From assembly GCA_945947905.1 (NCBI GenBank), contig CAMEZO010000001.1, forward strand, positions 1 through 64,000: a stretch of 64,000 nucleotides of DNA, written 5' to 3'. Both the position numbers and the translations under genes were made by a program. The first letter of the stretch is position 1, and each line of letters begins with the position of its first letter. Shown here piece by piece: positions 8,004 to 15,926 of the stretch. The stretch is from an uncultured bacterium. GTDB lineage: Bacteria; Verrucomicrobiota; Verrucomicrobiia; Verrucomicrobiales; Akkermansiaceae. The notes below the pieces were generated by a model that saw only the letters and a list, made by a program, of their open reading frames with translations, had not been told where the DNA came from and made no database searches.

Positions 8004-9467
8004 TTATGCTTGCTCGGTTGTTTCCTTGTTCTCCTCGGCGGGGGCACTGCCGCTGTCTTCCTCCGGGTGGTCGGAGACAAAGCTGTCCTTGGTCAGGATG
8101 ATGGCCAGCGGCGAGATGACGGCGATGACCAGGTAGATGGACCACATGAACTCCGGCGAATCCCAGAAGCCGATATGCCCGGTGTCCATCTTGGCGGCAA
8201 TGCCATCATAGCAGAAATAGGTGACCAGCAGACCGCCGACCACGCCGTTGATGGGCTTGGCGATGAACATCGGCAGGGCGGAAAGAGACATGTACGAGGC
8301 CACCTTATCCTTCGGCGCCACACGAGCCACATATTCCGTGAAGCGCGGGGAGAAGAGCAGCTCGCCGATGCCGAAGACGATGATCTGCAAGGTGATGGCC
8401 ACAAAGTAGGCCTGCGGAAGGGTGCTGATACCCGGCACCACGAAGAACCACTCCGCCGGTATAGCCATGAGCACCAGCGAGAAAGCAGAAATGGACATAC
8501 CGTAAATCATCAACTTAACGGTGGAGTACTTATTGATGATGGGGATGATGAGGATGAGCCCCGACACGATGATGATGGGGTTGATGGAGTTCATGAAACC
8601 CAAGTCGAAGTCCTCGCCCACCGTTCGGGAGTAGTACTGCGGCATCACCAGGAATTGCAGCGTGAACACCAAGCGAACACCGAGGGTAAGCACCAGGAAA
8701 ACGATAAGTTTTTGGAAGGCACGCTCACGGGCAACTTCCAGAATCAGCCCCAGCGGGCTGCGGCGGGCTGCCTGCCCCTTCTGCTGCTTCTCCTCCGGCA
8801 CGGCGTAGAAGTCTTCATCCACAAAGCGGGTGAAAATGAACGCGATGGCGCTGCAGCAGGTGCCGAAGTTGATGATCCAGAACAAGCCCTTCACGGGGTC
8901 GGCCTTCAACAAGGGGCCGATGACTACCAGACCTGCCAGAATGGCACCGATGTTCATGAACAGATAGTAGAAATTGAACCCCGTGGGCCGTGATCGCAGG
9001 GTCGTGAAGCGTCGGATGGAGGTGCTGATACACGGGCTCATGAACGCCGTACCGAAGGACATGATACCGATGCCGAGCATCACGATGAAGCGGGTATTCT
9101 CGTGCGTCATGTTGAACAGAGACGTACCCAAGTCCGTACCGAAGCCCAAGAGCAATCGTCCCGTGATGAGGATGGAGAACCCGATGAGGTAGGTGCGTTT
9201 CAGTCCGATGATGTCGCAGATGGTACCGACTGCAAACACAAACAGGGAGAGGAAGAGGGTGTACATGCCCACCCAGAAGGCAGCGTCCGCATCTTTAAAG
9301 CCGCAGTATTTAATCAGGAACAACACAAAGATGTTGATCATGGAGAAATACGCCAGGCCGTCGAAGAACTGGATGAAGTTGGTCAGCCAAAAGTTCTGCC
9401 CGCAGTCCTTCAGTACGCCGAACTCAGAGAAGTAGCGTACCAGAAAATTCTGTTTCTTGTCGTTCAT
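8004..9467 (-). CDS. Major facilitator superfamily transporter, POT-like
   Basis: A 487-residue polytopic inner-membrane protein with about 12 or more hydrophobic segments. The N-terminal half contains the MFS-type loop GTICDIIGLKRTYLIGF after the second and third helices. The segment RPTGFNFYYLFMNIGAILAG recalls the proton-dependent oligopeptide transporter (POT/PTR) branch. The C-terminus is a short acidic tail (HPEEDSGSAPAEENKE). The substrate cannot be read from sequence. It is 21 bp downstream of ilvD and 21 bp upstream of the ankyrin protein, so the three are probably co-transcribed, but this does not define a shared pathway. Confidence 0.85.
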   Translation of the reverse strand: MNDKKQNFLVRYFSEFGVLKDCGQNFWLTNFIQFFDGLAYFSMINIFVLFLIKYCGFKDADAAFWVGMYTLFLSLFVFAVGTICDIIGLKRTYLIGFSILITGRLLLGFGTDLGTSLFNMTHENTRFIVMLGIGIMSFGTAFMSPCISTSIRRFTTLRSRPTGFNFYYLFMNIGAILAGLVVIGPLLKADPVKGLFWIINFGTCCSAIAFIFTRFVDEDFYAVPEEKQQKGQAARRSPLGLILEVARERAFQKLIVFLVLTLGVRLVFTLQFLVMPQYYSRTVGEDFDLGFMNSINPIIIVSGLILIIPIINKYSTVKLMIYGMSISAFSLVLMAIPAEWFFVVPGISTLPQAYFVAITLQIIVFGIGELLFSPRFTEYVARVAPKDKVASYMSLSALPMFIAKPINGVVGGLLVTYFCYDGIAAKMDTGHIGFWDSPEFMWSIYLVIAVISPLAIILTKDSFVSDHPEEDSGSAPAEENKETTEQA

Positions 9468-9488
9468 GAGCGTGTCTGTGGTCGTGGG

Positions 9489-11156
9489 TTATGAAAGGAT
9501 GGCTCCCTTGGAGGCGTTGGTGGCCAACTTGCGGTAGCGCTTCAGCCACTTGCTGTCAATCTCCTGCATGGTCGGGTGCCACACGGCGCGGCGGGCGGCT
9601 ATTTCTTCGTCACTCAGCTCGGCGTTCATCGTGCGGGCCGGGATGTCGATGGAGATGATGTCCCCATCCTTCAGAAGGCCGATGAGCCCGCCTTCCGCAG
9701 CCTCCGGGGAGACGTGGCCGATGCAGGCTCCGTGCGTGGCGCCGGAGAAGCGGCCGTCCGTGATGAGGGCGACGCTGTTGCCCAAGCCCTTACCCATGAT
9801 GTAGCTGGTGGGGGCGAGCATCTCCTGCATGCCGGGGCCACCCTTCGGGCCTTCGTTGCGGATGACGACGACGTCGCCGGCTTTCACCCTGTCGGCCAGA
9901 ATACCGGCGCAGGCTTCTTCCTGGCTCTCGAAAATAACAGCCGGGCCGCGGTGCACCAACATCTCGGGCAACACGCCGGCCTTCTTGACGATGGCGCCCT
10001 GCTCGGCCAAGTTGCCGAAGAGCACGGCCAGTCCGCCGTCCGAAGCGTAGGCGTCTTCGATCGGGCGAATCACTCGGGCGTCCTGCGTGCGCAGACCTTC
10101 CATCTGCTCGCCCAGGGTTCTACCGCTCACGGTGGGGGTGTCGGTGTGCAGCAGGCCGGGCTTGCGATTCACCTCGGCCAGGATGGTCATAATGCCGCCG
10201 GCGCGCAGCACATCGTGCATGTGCCAGTGGGAGCTGGGGGCCACCTTGCAGATGTTCGGGGTGCGCTTGGAGATCTCGTCGATGCGGCGCAGGTCGTAGT
10301 CCAGCCCGGCTTCTGCGGCGAAGGCCAGCGTGTGCAGCACGGTGTTGGACGAGCCGCCCATGGCCATATCGCAGGTGAAGACGTTATCAATGCTCGCCTC
10401 GGTAATGAGGTCGCGGGGCAGCGGGCCGCCCTGCTTGGCCATCTCCACGGCGCGTCGGGCGGCGGCTTTCCAGAGCTCCTTGCGCTCCGCAGAGAGGGCG
10501 GAGAGGGTGCCGTTGCCCGGCAGGGCCAAGCCCAGCACCTCGCACAGGCAGTTCATGGAGTTAGCGGTGAACATGCCGGAGCAGCTCCCCGCTCCCGGGC
10601 AGGCGTGGCACTCGACGTAGTGCAGCTCCTCGGGGCTGATCTTGCCGGCCGTGCAGGCCGCTACGGCCTCGAACACGCTGTTCAGGTCCAGATCCTCGCC
10701 GTTGCGCCCCTTGCCCACGGCCATCGGGCCGCCGGAGCAGAAAATAGTCGGGATGTTGCAGCGCAGGACACCCATCACCATGCCGGGGACGATTTTGTCA
10801 CAGTTCGGGATGCAGATGCAGGCGTCGAACGCATGGGCGGAGAGCATGGTCTCTACGCTGTCGGCTATCAGTTCGCGGCTTGCCAGGGAGAACTTCATGC
10901 CCCGGTGGGCCATTGCTATCCCATCACACACGCCGATGAGGTTGAACTCGATGGGGGTACCGCCTGCGCGGCGTACTTCTTCTTTGATGAGCTCTGCCAC
11001 CTTGTTCAGGTGAACATGCCCCGGAATCACTTCATTGAACGAGTTGCAGATCGCTATGAAGGGCTTGTTTATATCTTCATCGCTCATGCCCGTCGCCCGC
11101 ATGAGGCTGCGGTGCGGAGCACGTTCGATGCCGGCTTTGGTTCTGTCTGACAGCAT
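9489..11156 (-). CDS. ilvD: Dihydroxy-acid dehydratase
   Basis: A 555-residue iron-sulfur enzyme that converts 2,3-dihydroxy-3-methylvalerate and 2,3-dihydroxyisovalerate to the 2-keto acids in isoleucine, valine and leucine synthesis. Diagnostic segments are CNSFNEVIPGH, CDGIAMAHRGM, the cluster/metal motif CIPNCDKIVPGM, CPGAGSCSGMFTANSMNCL, GGSSNTVLH, and TDGRFSGATHG near the C-terminus. Length is typical for the family (about 555-615). It is the first gene of a probable three-gene operon with an MFS transporter and an ankyrin protein. The next enzyme of the pathway, ilvE, is encoded separately at 22706. Confidence 0.97.
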   Translation of the reverse strand: MLSDRTKAGIERAPHRSLMRATGMSDEDINKPFIAICNSFNEVIPGHVHLNKVAELIKEEVRRAGGTPIEFNLIGVCDGIAMAHRGMKFSLASRELIADSVETMLSAHAFDACICIPNCDKIVPGMVMGVLRCNIPTIFCSGGPMAVGKGRNGEDLDLNSVFEAVAACTAGKISPEELHYVECHACPGAGSCSGMFTANSMNCLCEVLGLALPGNGTLSALSAERKELWKAAARRAVEMAKQGGPLPRDLITEASIDNVFTCDMAMGGSSNTVLHTLAFAAEAGLDYDLRRIDEISKRTPNICKVAPSSHWHMHDVLRAGGIMTILAEVNRKPGLLHTDTPTVSGRTLGEQMEGLRTQDARVIRPIEDAYASDGGLAVLFGNLAEQGAIVKKAGVLPEMLVHRGPAVIFESQEEACAGILADRVKAGDVVVIRNEGPKGGPGMQEMLAPTSYIMGKGLGNSVALITDGRFSGATHGACIGHVSPEAAEGGLIGLLKDGDIISIDIPARTMNAELSDEEIAARRAVWHPTMQEIDSKWLKRYRKLATNASKGAILS

Positions 11157-11165
11157 AGCGCGCGC

Positions 11166-11194
11166 ATTCTAGCACATTCCGCGCCGCATTACCA
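11166..11194 (-). promoter_or_regulatory. ilvD promoter with extended -10, leaderless
   Basis: TAGAAT (11166-11171) preceded by TGTGC, 9 nt before the ATG at 11156. The -35 at 17 bp (TGGTAA, 11189-11194) is poor, so the extended -10 probably carries the promoter. Confidence 0.6.
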
Positions 11195-11242
11195 GCCGAA
11201 AATTCAGGATAGCGAGTCATCAGCCCTCGCTTCGGCCCCCTC

Positions 11243-11836
11243 TCATGCCCGCCCCGCGAATATCTTCTCGACATATTTAGCAATCATATCGACCTCGATG
11301 TTCACCACGGTTCCGGGTTGGTAGGTGTGCATATTTGTGGCTTCCCATGTGTGCGGAATGATCCAGAACTCCAGCACATTATCCGGCAAAATGTTTGCAA
11401 TGGTCAGCGAAATACCGTCGATGGAGATGCTCCCCTTGTCGATGACATAGCGCGCATATTCCTGCGGAATCCGAATCCGCACGCAGTGGTCCTGCCCCAC
11501 CGGCTCCACAGACACCACCTCGGCCGTGGTATCCACATGTCCCATCACGAAATGGCCTCCGAAACGCCCGCTGCCGCCCATTGCGCGCTCAAGGTTGCAC
11601 TCCGCCCCCGGTTCCAGCTTCCCCAGCCCCGTCACCCGCAGCGTCTGCGTCAACAGGTCGAACTCCACAGCCTCTCCCTCAATCTTGTCCGCTGTCAGGC
11701 AGCACCCGTTCACCGCCACCGAATCCCCCCGCTGCAACTCCCCCGCAAACGGCACCCGCACCGTATACCGCGCCCCCTGCGCAATAGGCTCTTTCTTCAT
11801 CACCCGACCCGTGCACTCTACTAATCCCGTGAACAT
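11243..11836 (-). CDS. ribE: Riboflavin synthase, alpha chain
   Basis: A 197-residue enzyme that dismutates two 6,7-dimethyl-8-ribityllumazines to riboflavin and a pyrimidinedione. It begins with the family signature MFTGLVE. The two homologous lumazine-binding halves are visible: the first with NGCCLT, the second with the junction GHVDTT and SIDGISLTIA. Length is normal (about 200-215). It stands alone with its own leaderless promoter; the absence of any leader leaves no room for an FMN riboswitch, so it is not regulated in that way here. Confidence 0.96.
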   Translation of the reverse strand: MFTGLVECTGRVMKKEPIAQGARYTVRVPFAGELQRGDSVAVNGCCLTADKIEGEAVEFDLLTQTLRVTGLGKLEPGAECNLERAMGGSGRFGGHFVMGHVDTTAEVVSVEPVGQDHCVRIRIPQEYARYVIDKGSISIDGISLTIANILPDNVLEFWIIPHTWEATNMHTYQPGTVVNIEVDMIAKYVEKIFAGRA

Positions 11837-11842
11837 GCCCCC

Positions 11843-11872
11843 AGTCTAGCACACCACCCCTCCCCCCCGCAA
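11843..11872 (-). promoter_or_regulatory. ribE promoter, leaderless
   Basis: TTGCGG (11867-11872), 18-bp spacer ending in TGTGC, TAGACT (11843-11848), then 6 nt to the ATG at 11836. Confidence 0.7.
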
Positions 11873-11927
11873 GCCCCTTTTCCGTCACCATTCCACACTG
11901 AGCGGTGAGATCCGGAGTGCCGGAGGC

Positions 11928-11962
11928 AAAGCACCCGGCGCGGTGCGGGGCCGGCCGGGTGC
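11928..11962 (-). terminator. Hairpin downstream of the sialidase gene
   Basis: GCACCCGGC (11931-11939) pairs with GCCGGGTGC (11954-11962). On the minus strand only TTT follows, so this is a plausible but modest terminator. Confidence 0.5.
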
Positions 11963-11987
11963 GAGGAAACGGGGGTATGCAGCCTGA

Positions 11988-14048
11988 TTACTTCTTACCC
12001 TTGGGAGCGGGCTTGGCAGACTCGCCGAGCACCTCGCTGAGCGGGAACTTGAGGAAGCCGATACCGTGCATTCCGGAGGACTCGGAACTGTGGGGAGCCT
12101 CGTAGAAGACACCGACGGTATTCTCGTCTACCATGGTGAGGCAGGAGTAGCCCCAGCAGCCGCGGGTGTCGTATTCCAAGCCCTCATTCCACGTCTTACC
12201 CTCATCACGGGAGGCGCGGATCGTCATGTGGCTGCGGTTGCCGGCCTTGGGGTTCGAGAAGAGGAGGATGCGACCGTACTTCTTGGAGTTGACCGCGATG
12301 AGCGAAGCCTGGCAAGTGGGCTCCTGCAGGGCCTTGAGGTTGGTCTCATGCGGCTCCCAGGTTTGGCCGAGGTCCTTAGTCACATAGACCACACGCTTAC
12401 CGCTGCGCCACTCGTTGCGGCAGTTGAGCATAAGGGAACCGTCCTTCAGCTCCGCCACCTGGCACTCCGAGGTAGCGTGGGGGATACCGGTGCCGTACTG
12501 CCAAGTCTTACCGCCGTCCTTCGAGACGCAGAGGGTGCTCATGCACTGCTGCGGTTTGGCCCCGCGCTGCCAGATCTGAGCGGGGAACACGATGTAACCC
12601 TTGGAGGTCGTGATACCGTTGCCGGGCCCGGCGAGAATCGTGGTCCACTCCTCCTTCTTCACCTCCTTGGTGATGTCCACAAGCTCCTTGCTCCAGGTCT
12701 TGCCGTCGTCATCGGAGTAGGTCATGCACCACCAACCGGTATCCTTGCCGAAACCGGTCTTAGCCGTCCACAGGGAAGCGCCGCCGCCCCAGTGGCAGGT
12801 GAGGGCTTGCAGCCAAATGCGCCCGGTCTTGTCCTGCAGGATGCAGGGGTCACCGCAACCGTTATCAGCGCCTTTACCGGTATCCATCCCCACAGCCGGA
12901 GTGGTCCAGGTCTGGCCGCCGTCGGTAGAGCGCACCACAGCCACATCGATATCCGCGCAGAGGTCGCCGCTGTGATTGTAGCGGGCATCGAAGCAGCCGA
13001 TCAGGGTGCCTTTCTTGGTGCAAATAAGGCCCGGGATACGGAAGGAAACGCATTTGCGGGGCTCGGCACCGTCCGCCTGGTTACCGACGGTTTCATCGGG
13101 CACACACACCAAATAGCCGATACGGCGGGTAACCGGCGCGGTCTCGGGGGTAAAGGTAGCACTGCCGATCGTCACGGCAGGCTTGCTGATGGTCACCTTG
13201 CCACCCACCACGGCAGAATCGGAGGGGGTAACATCCAGCCAAATCCAGTTATCACCGCTCTTCAGAGTACTCCCGGCATCCCCGATAATGGTCACGGTAC
13301 CATCGGCGGAGGGGATACCGGTGCCGAGCACAGAGCTACCCACCCCCGTCGTGAAGTTGCAGCCGCCGGCATCGCTGCTGCGTAGGGTCACCTTCGCCAC
13401 CTGGTTCGGTTTATCCACACGGAACACCACCTTACCCACACCGGGGGCATTATCCAAGCCGGTGGTGGTCACCTTAAACCCGGTCACGGCGTTGATGGGA
13501 GCACGCTTGAGGATGGGGCGGGCATCCTTGTTTCCCACAGCTTCCACGCCCACCACCTTCATCGGACCGCTCGCAATCTGCAGGTCGTCAATCAGCACGC
13601 CGGCATCATCCGGCGTATCGGCGGTCAGCACCAAGCCCGTCGTACCGGCAGGCAACTGAACCTCCACATGGGTCTTGAAACCACCCGTCGGGGTCTTGGC
13701 ATCCAGCTTCTTAAGCTCCTTGAGCCCGCCGTTCACCACAGCGGAAACCTTCAACTCGAACGGCCCGCGCTTCGTCCAGCGCTCCACCCAAAAATCACAC
13801 GGCGCGGGGCTGCTCAACTGCTTATCCAGAGTGAGGGTAACCGTGCGACCGTCGCCCCCCAGCAAGCGGAGACTGTTAGGCGCACTGCGCGTATGCTCGG
13901 TAATCACGGCAGCATGCCCGGCCTCGGCCTGCAGCGTGCCGTACGCCGTACCGGCTTCGCGTAATGCACCGGCCTTCAGCGTGTCAAATCCTTCCGCGGC
14001 CGCGAAGGTGCCGCACGTCATCAGTGTTATGAGAACTGCTCGCGTCAT
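11988..14048 (-). CDS. Secreted exo-alpha-sialidase (GH33) with N-terminal beta-sandwich domains
   Basis: A 686-residue precursor that releases terminal sialic acid from glycans such as mucin. The signal peptide is residues 1 to about 20 (MTRAVLITLMTCGTFAAAEG). Residues about 22-160 look like a carbohydrate-binding beta-sandwich, and about 185-300 like a second one. The catalytic six-bladed propeller starts with FRIP at 336-339 (Arg337 of the carboxylate-binding triad) and an acidic FDAR at 353-356. Five Asp boxes follow: STDGGQTW (374), SDDDGKTW (445), SKDGGKTW (509), TKDLGQTW (557) and SRDEGKTW (613). Candidate nucleophile and partner residues are Tyr in CWGYSC and Glu in SECQVAE. The start at 14048 is fixed by the signal peptide and promoter. 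It is divergent from the ankyrin gene at 14131. Confidence 0.94.
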   Translation of the reverse strand: MTRAVLITLMTCGTFAAAEGFDTLKAGALREAGTAYGTLQAEAGHAAVITEHTRSAPNSLRLLGGDGRTVTLTLDKQLSSPAPCDFWVERWTKRGPFELKVSAVVNGGLKELKKLDAKTPTGGFKTHVEVQLPAGTTGLVLTADTPDDAGVLIDDLQIASGPMKVVGVEAVGNKDARPILKRAPINAVTGFKVTTTGLDNAPGVGKVVFRVDKPNQVAKVTLRSSDAGGCNFTTGVGSSVLGTGIPSADGTVTIIGDAGSTLKSGDNWIWLDVTPSDSAVVGGKVTISKPAVTIGSATFTPETAPVTRRIGYLVCVPDETVGNQADGAEPRKCVSFRIPGLICTKKGTLIGCFDARYNHSGDLCADIDVAVVRSTDGGQTWTTPAVGMDTGKGADNGCGDPCILQDKTGRIWLQALTCHWGGGASLWTAKTGFGKDTGWWCMTYSDDDGKTWSKELVDITKEVKKEEWTTILAGPGNGITTSKGYIVFPAQIWQRGAKPQQCMSTLCVSKDGGKTWQYGTGIPHATSECQVAELKDGSLMLNCRNEWRSGKRVVYVTKDLGQTWEPHETNLKALQEPTCQASLIAVNSKKYGRILLFSNPKAGNRSHMTIRASRDEGKTWNEGLEYDTRGCWGYSCLTMVDENTVGVFYEAPHSSESSGMHGIGFLKFPLSEVLGESAKPAPKGKK

Positions 14049-14056
14049 ACACCTGT

Positions 14057-14086
14057 AGTTTATCACACACTTCCCCGCCTTGGCAA
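14057..14086 (-). promoter_or_regulatory. Sialidase promoter, leaderless
   Basis: TTGCCA (14081-14086), 18-bp spacer, TAAACT (14057-14062), then 8 nt to the ATG at 14048. It is back to back with the promoter of the ankyrin gene at 14131. Confidence 0.6.
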
Positions 14087-14095
14087 GCTTTTTTC

Positions 14096-14124
14096 TCGCC
14101 AACCCTCCCGTTTTTGTGTATAAT
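14096..14124 (+). promoter_or_regulatory. Promoter of the Cys/His-tailed ankyrin gene, leaderless
   Basis: A perfect TATAAT (14119-14124) preceded by TGTG, then exactly 6 nt (ACCCCC) to the ATG at 14131. The -35 position (TCGCCA) is weak. Confidence 0.75.
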
Positions 14125-14130
14125 ACCCCC

Positions 14131-14766
14131 ATGAACGCCGAAACAGAGTGGAACAGCGTGACCATTGACGATGAGCAGCGTCCCCGAGTTTCCCCCGAGG
14201 ATCTGCGGGAAATGCTGAATGATTTGGACCCCGATGACTTTGACGAGGATGTGCAGAACTTCCTCGCGGAGCTGGAGCAATGCACCACCCCCGAGCAGGT
14301 GGACGAGCTGAAACCCGCCGCCACCCTACTTCTGCAGGACGAGGTGGGCCTCTCCCCCGATCTGGCCGCCATGGGGGTGGAACCGGATGAGGCTCTCATC
14401 CGCCTGCTCCTTTCCGCCGGTGCCGACCCGGATGCCACCAATCCCCACGGTCAACCGCCCCTCCACCTCGCTGCTTTCTACGGCTACGAAAACGTCGTTG
14501 ACATGCTCGTGGCCGCCGGCGCCGACCTCCGCCGCAAGAACGCCTCCGGCCTCTACGCCGCCGACGTCGCCGCCACCCACGGCATCGCCGACAAAATCCG
14601 CCCCACTATCTCCGGCAACGAAGACCTTCCCCCGGAAATCGAGGACGCCGACTACATTCCCCCCGACCATGAATGCACCTGCGGCTGCCACGAACACGGC
14701 GACCACGAACACCCCTGCCACTGCCACGAGCACGGCAACTGCGACTGCCGCGAACACAGGGAATAG
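14131..14766 (+). CDS. Ankyrin-repeat protein with Cys/His-rich C-terminal tail
   Basis: A 211-residue soluble protein. The N-terminal 85 residues are very acidic. Two to three ankyrin repeats follow (HGQPPLHLAAFYGYENVVDML and the next repeat ending AADVAATHG). The last 30 residues are packed with Cys and His (CTCGCHEHGDHEHPCHCHEH and on to CDCREH), with seven Cys in CxC or spaced pairs, which should bind metal such as zinc, copper or nickel. I do not recognise this combination as a named family. The start at 14131 follows from the promoter 6 nt upstream. It is divergent from the sialidase and convergent with the phosphopantetheinyl transferase. Confidence 0.85.
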   Translation: MNAETEWNSVTIDDEQRPRVSPEDLREMLNDLDPDDFDEDVQNFLAELEQCTTPEQVDELKPAATLLLQDEVGLSPDLAAMGVEPDEALIRLLLSAGADPDATNPHGQPPLHLAAFYGYENVVDMLVAAGADLRRKNASGLYAADVAATHGIADKIRPTISGNEDLPPEIEDADYIPPDHECTCGCHEHGDHEHPCHCHEHGNCDCREHRE

Positions 14767-14826
14767 TCCCCTACCCTCACCGGACCGTCACCCTTTTTCT
14801 TCCCCCCTCGCCCCACCGAGACGGGG

Positions 14827-15423
14827 TCAGGAATATACAACCGCCCCGGCGAAGGAGGGAGCGGGGGAGAAGAGGTGGATGTGCGGTGGAGTGGGGAAGA
14901 GTGGGCGGATGCGGGGTGTAGGGTCGGGACCGGTCGGGGGGAGATAGAGGAAGGGGTAGTTGCGGGCGTTCCAGAGGGTATCGCCGGCATGCTTAACGAG
15001 GGCTTCGGCGGTGCACCAGCAGGTAAAGAACTCCGCGAGGGAGCAACCGCGTCGGGTGAAAGCCTCGAGCTGCTCCGGGGCCATGATTCGGGAGGCCAAG
15101 GAGAGAAGGCGGGTACGAGGGCGAATGCGCTCAATGTCCACGCCGACGTCGCTGTGGTGAAAAGCGAGGCAAAGAAGGTCGCCGGAGTGGCTGATATTGA
15201 AAGTCTGCGGAGCCCAGGCGGGTTTGCCGTGCGAACCGAGGGAAAAGCGTATCTGCTGCGGCGGCACACCCGTACGGCGAGAGAGTTCCCGCCTAAGGAG
15301 GGCACGGATGAGCGTAAACCTCGGCCCGCGCGCCGAAGCCTGCTCCGACTCCTCATCAGACAGCAGCGCCGCATCCTCCGGGGTAGGCGACAACTCGGCA
15401 AGGTTGTATACCAGATAATCCAT
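14827..15423 (-). CDS. 4'-phosphopantetheinyl transferase, Sfp/AcpT-like
   Basis: A 198-residue protein of the phosphopantetheinyl transferase superfamily, which moves the CoA arm onto a serine of carrier proteins. The magnesium-binding motif VGVDIE and the second motif TCWCTAEALVKHAG (the usual WxxKEAxxK region) are clear, with FNISHSG and GKPAW in the N-terminal half. Its ATG overlaps the stop codon of the phosphodiesterase upstream (TGATG), so the two are translationally coupled. It is the last gene of the operon that starts with the GTPase at 22519. No carrier protein or polyketide gene is in the window, so the target is unknown. Confidence 0.88.
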   Translation of the reverse strand: MDYLVYNLAELSPTPEDAALLSDEESEQASARGPRFTLIRALLRRELSRRTGVPPQQIRFSLGSHGKPAWAPQTFNISHSGDLLCLAFHHSDVGVDIERIRPRTRLLSLASRIMAPEQLEAFTRRGCSLAEFFTCWCTAEALVKHAGDTLWNARNYPFLYLPPTGPDPTPRIRPLFPTPPHIHLFSPAPSFAGAVVYS

Positions 15424-15920
15424 CAGATCCGGATAAACTCGACCGCGTGCGCCTCTGTATCATACACGGCAAACGAAGGATGCTTGTAATAAAAACCGCA
15501 GATTTCCCCGGGATTCACGAGCAAGAGCCCATCCTTCCGCGACTGATCAGCGCGGTGAGTATGTCCGTAAAACAGCACCGTTACCTCCGGATCAAGCTCT
15601 GCGGCCCTCTCTGCCCGCATCTGATAATGAGCCATCGCCACACGGCGATTTCCCAGTGAAAAGATACCGCAGAACTCATGGTGGCAGATTTGGGGATAGA
15701 GCTTTGCAACAGACCGATGCTCCGCCAATTCTTCCTCATTGTTACCGAACACAAGATGCAACGGACCGGACCACCTCCGTCCCAAGAGATGAAGAGTCGA
15801 GACCTCATCAATATCCCCCGCGCAGCAAAGCACCGTGCACCCGGCCTTCTCAGCGGCCTTCAATGCAGCCTGCAGCTTCTCCTCCTCATTATGAATATCA
15901 GAAATTACAGCAACTTTCAT
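15423..15920 (-). CDS. YfcE/MJ0936-family metallophosphoesterase
   Basis: A 165-residue calcineurin-like phosphodiesterase. All the metal-ligand motifs are in order: SDIHN (residues 7-11), GDIDE, GNNEE and GHTHRAD, ending in NPGEIC, typical of small YfcE-type enzymes. These hydrolyse phosphodiesters in vitro; the physiological substrate is usually unknown. It begins 6 bp after the stop of the upstream membrane protein and overlaps the start of the phosphopantetheinyl transferase. In this operon it could act on a nucleotide signal of the GTPase system, which is speculation. Confidence 0.88.
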   Translation of the reverse strand: MKVAVISDIHNEEEKLQAALKAAEKAGCTVLCCAGDIDEVSTLHLLGRRWSGPLHLVFGNNEEELAEHRSVAKLYPQICHHEFCGIFSLGNRRVAMAHYQMRAERAAELDPEVTVLFYGHTHRADQSRKDGLLLVNPGEICGFYYKHPSFAVYDTEAHAVEFIRI

Positions 15921-15926
15921 AACAAA

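Noticed and set aside
9576-11150. Long open frame on the plus strand opposite ilvD
   Set aside because: It is an antisense shadow caused by GC-rich codon bias; its predicted protein has no recognisable composition and ilvD is certain.
11837-11987. FMN riboswitch expected before riboflavin synthase
   Set aside because: The promoter ends 6 nt before the start codon, leaving no leader, and no RFN-type sequence is seen.
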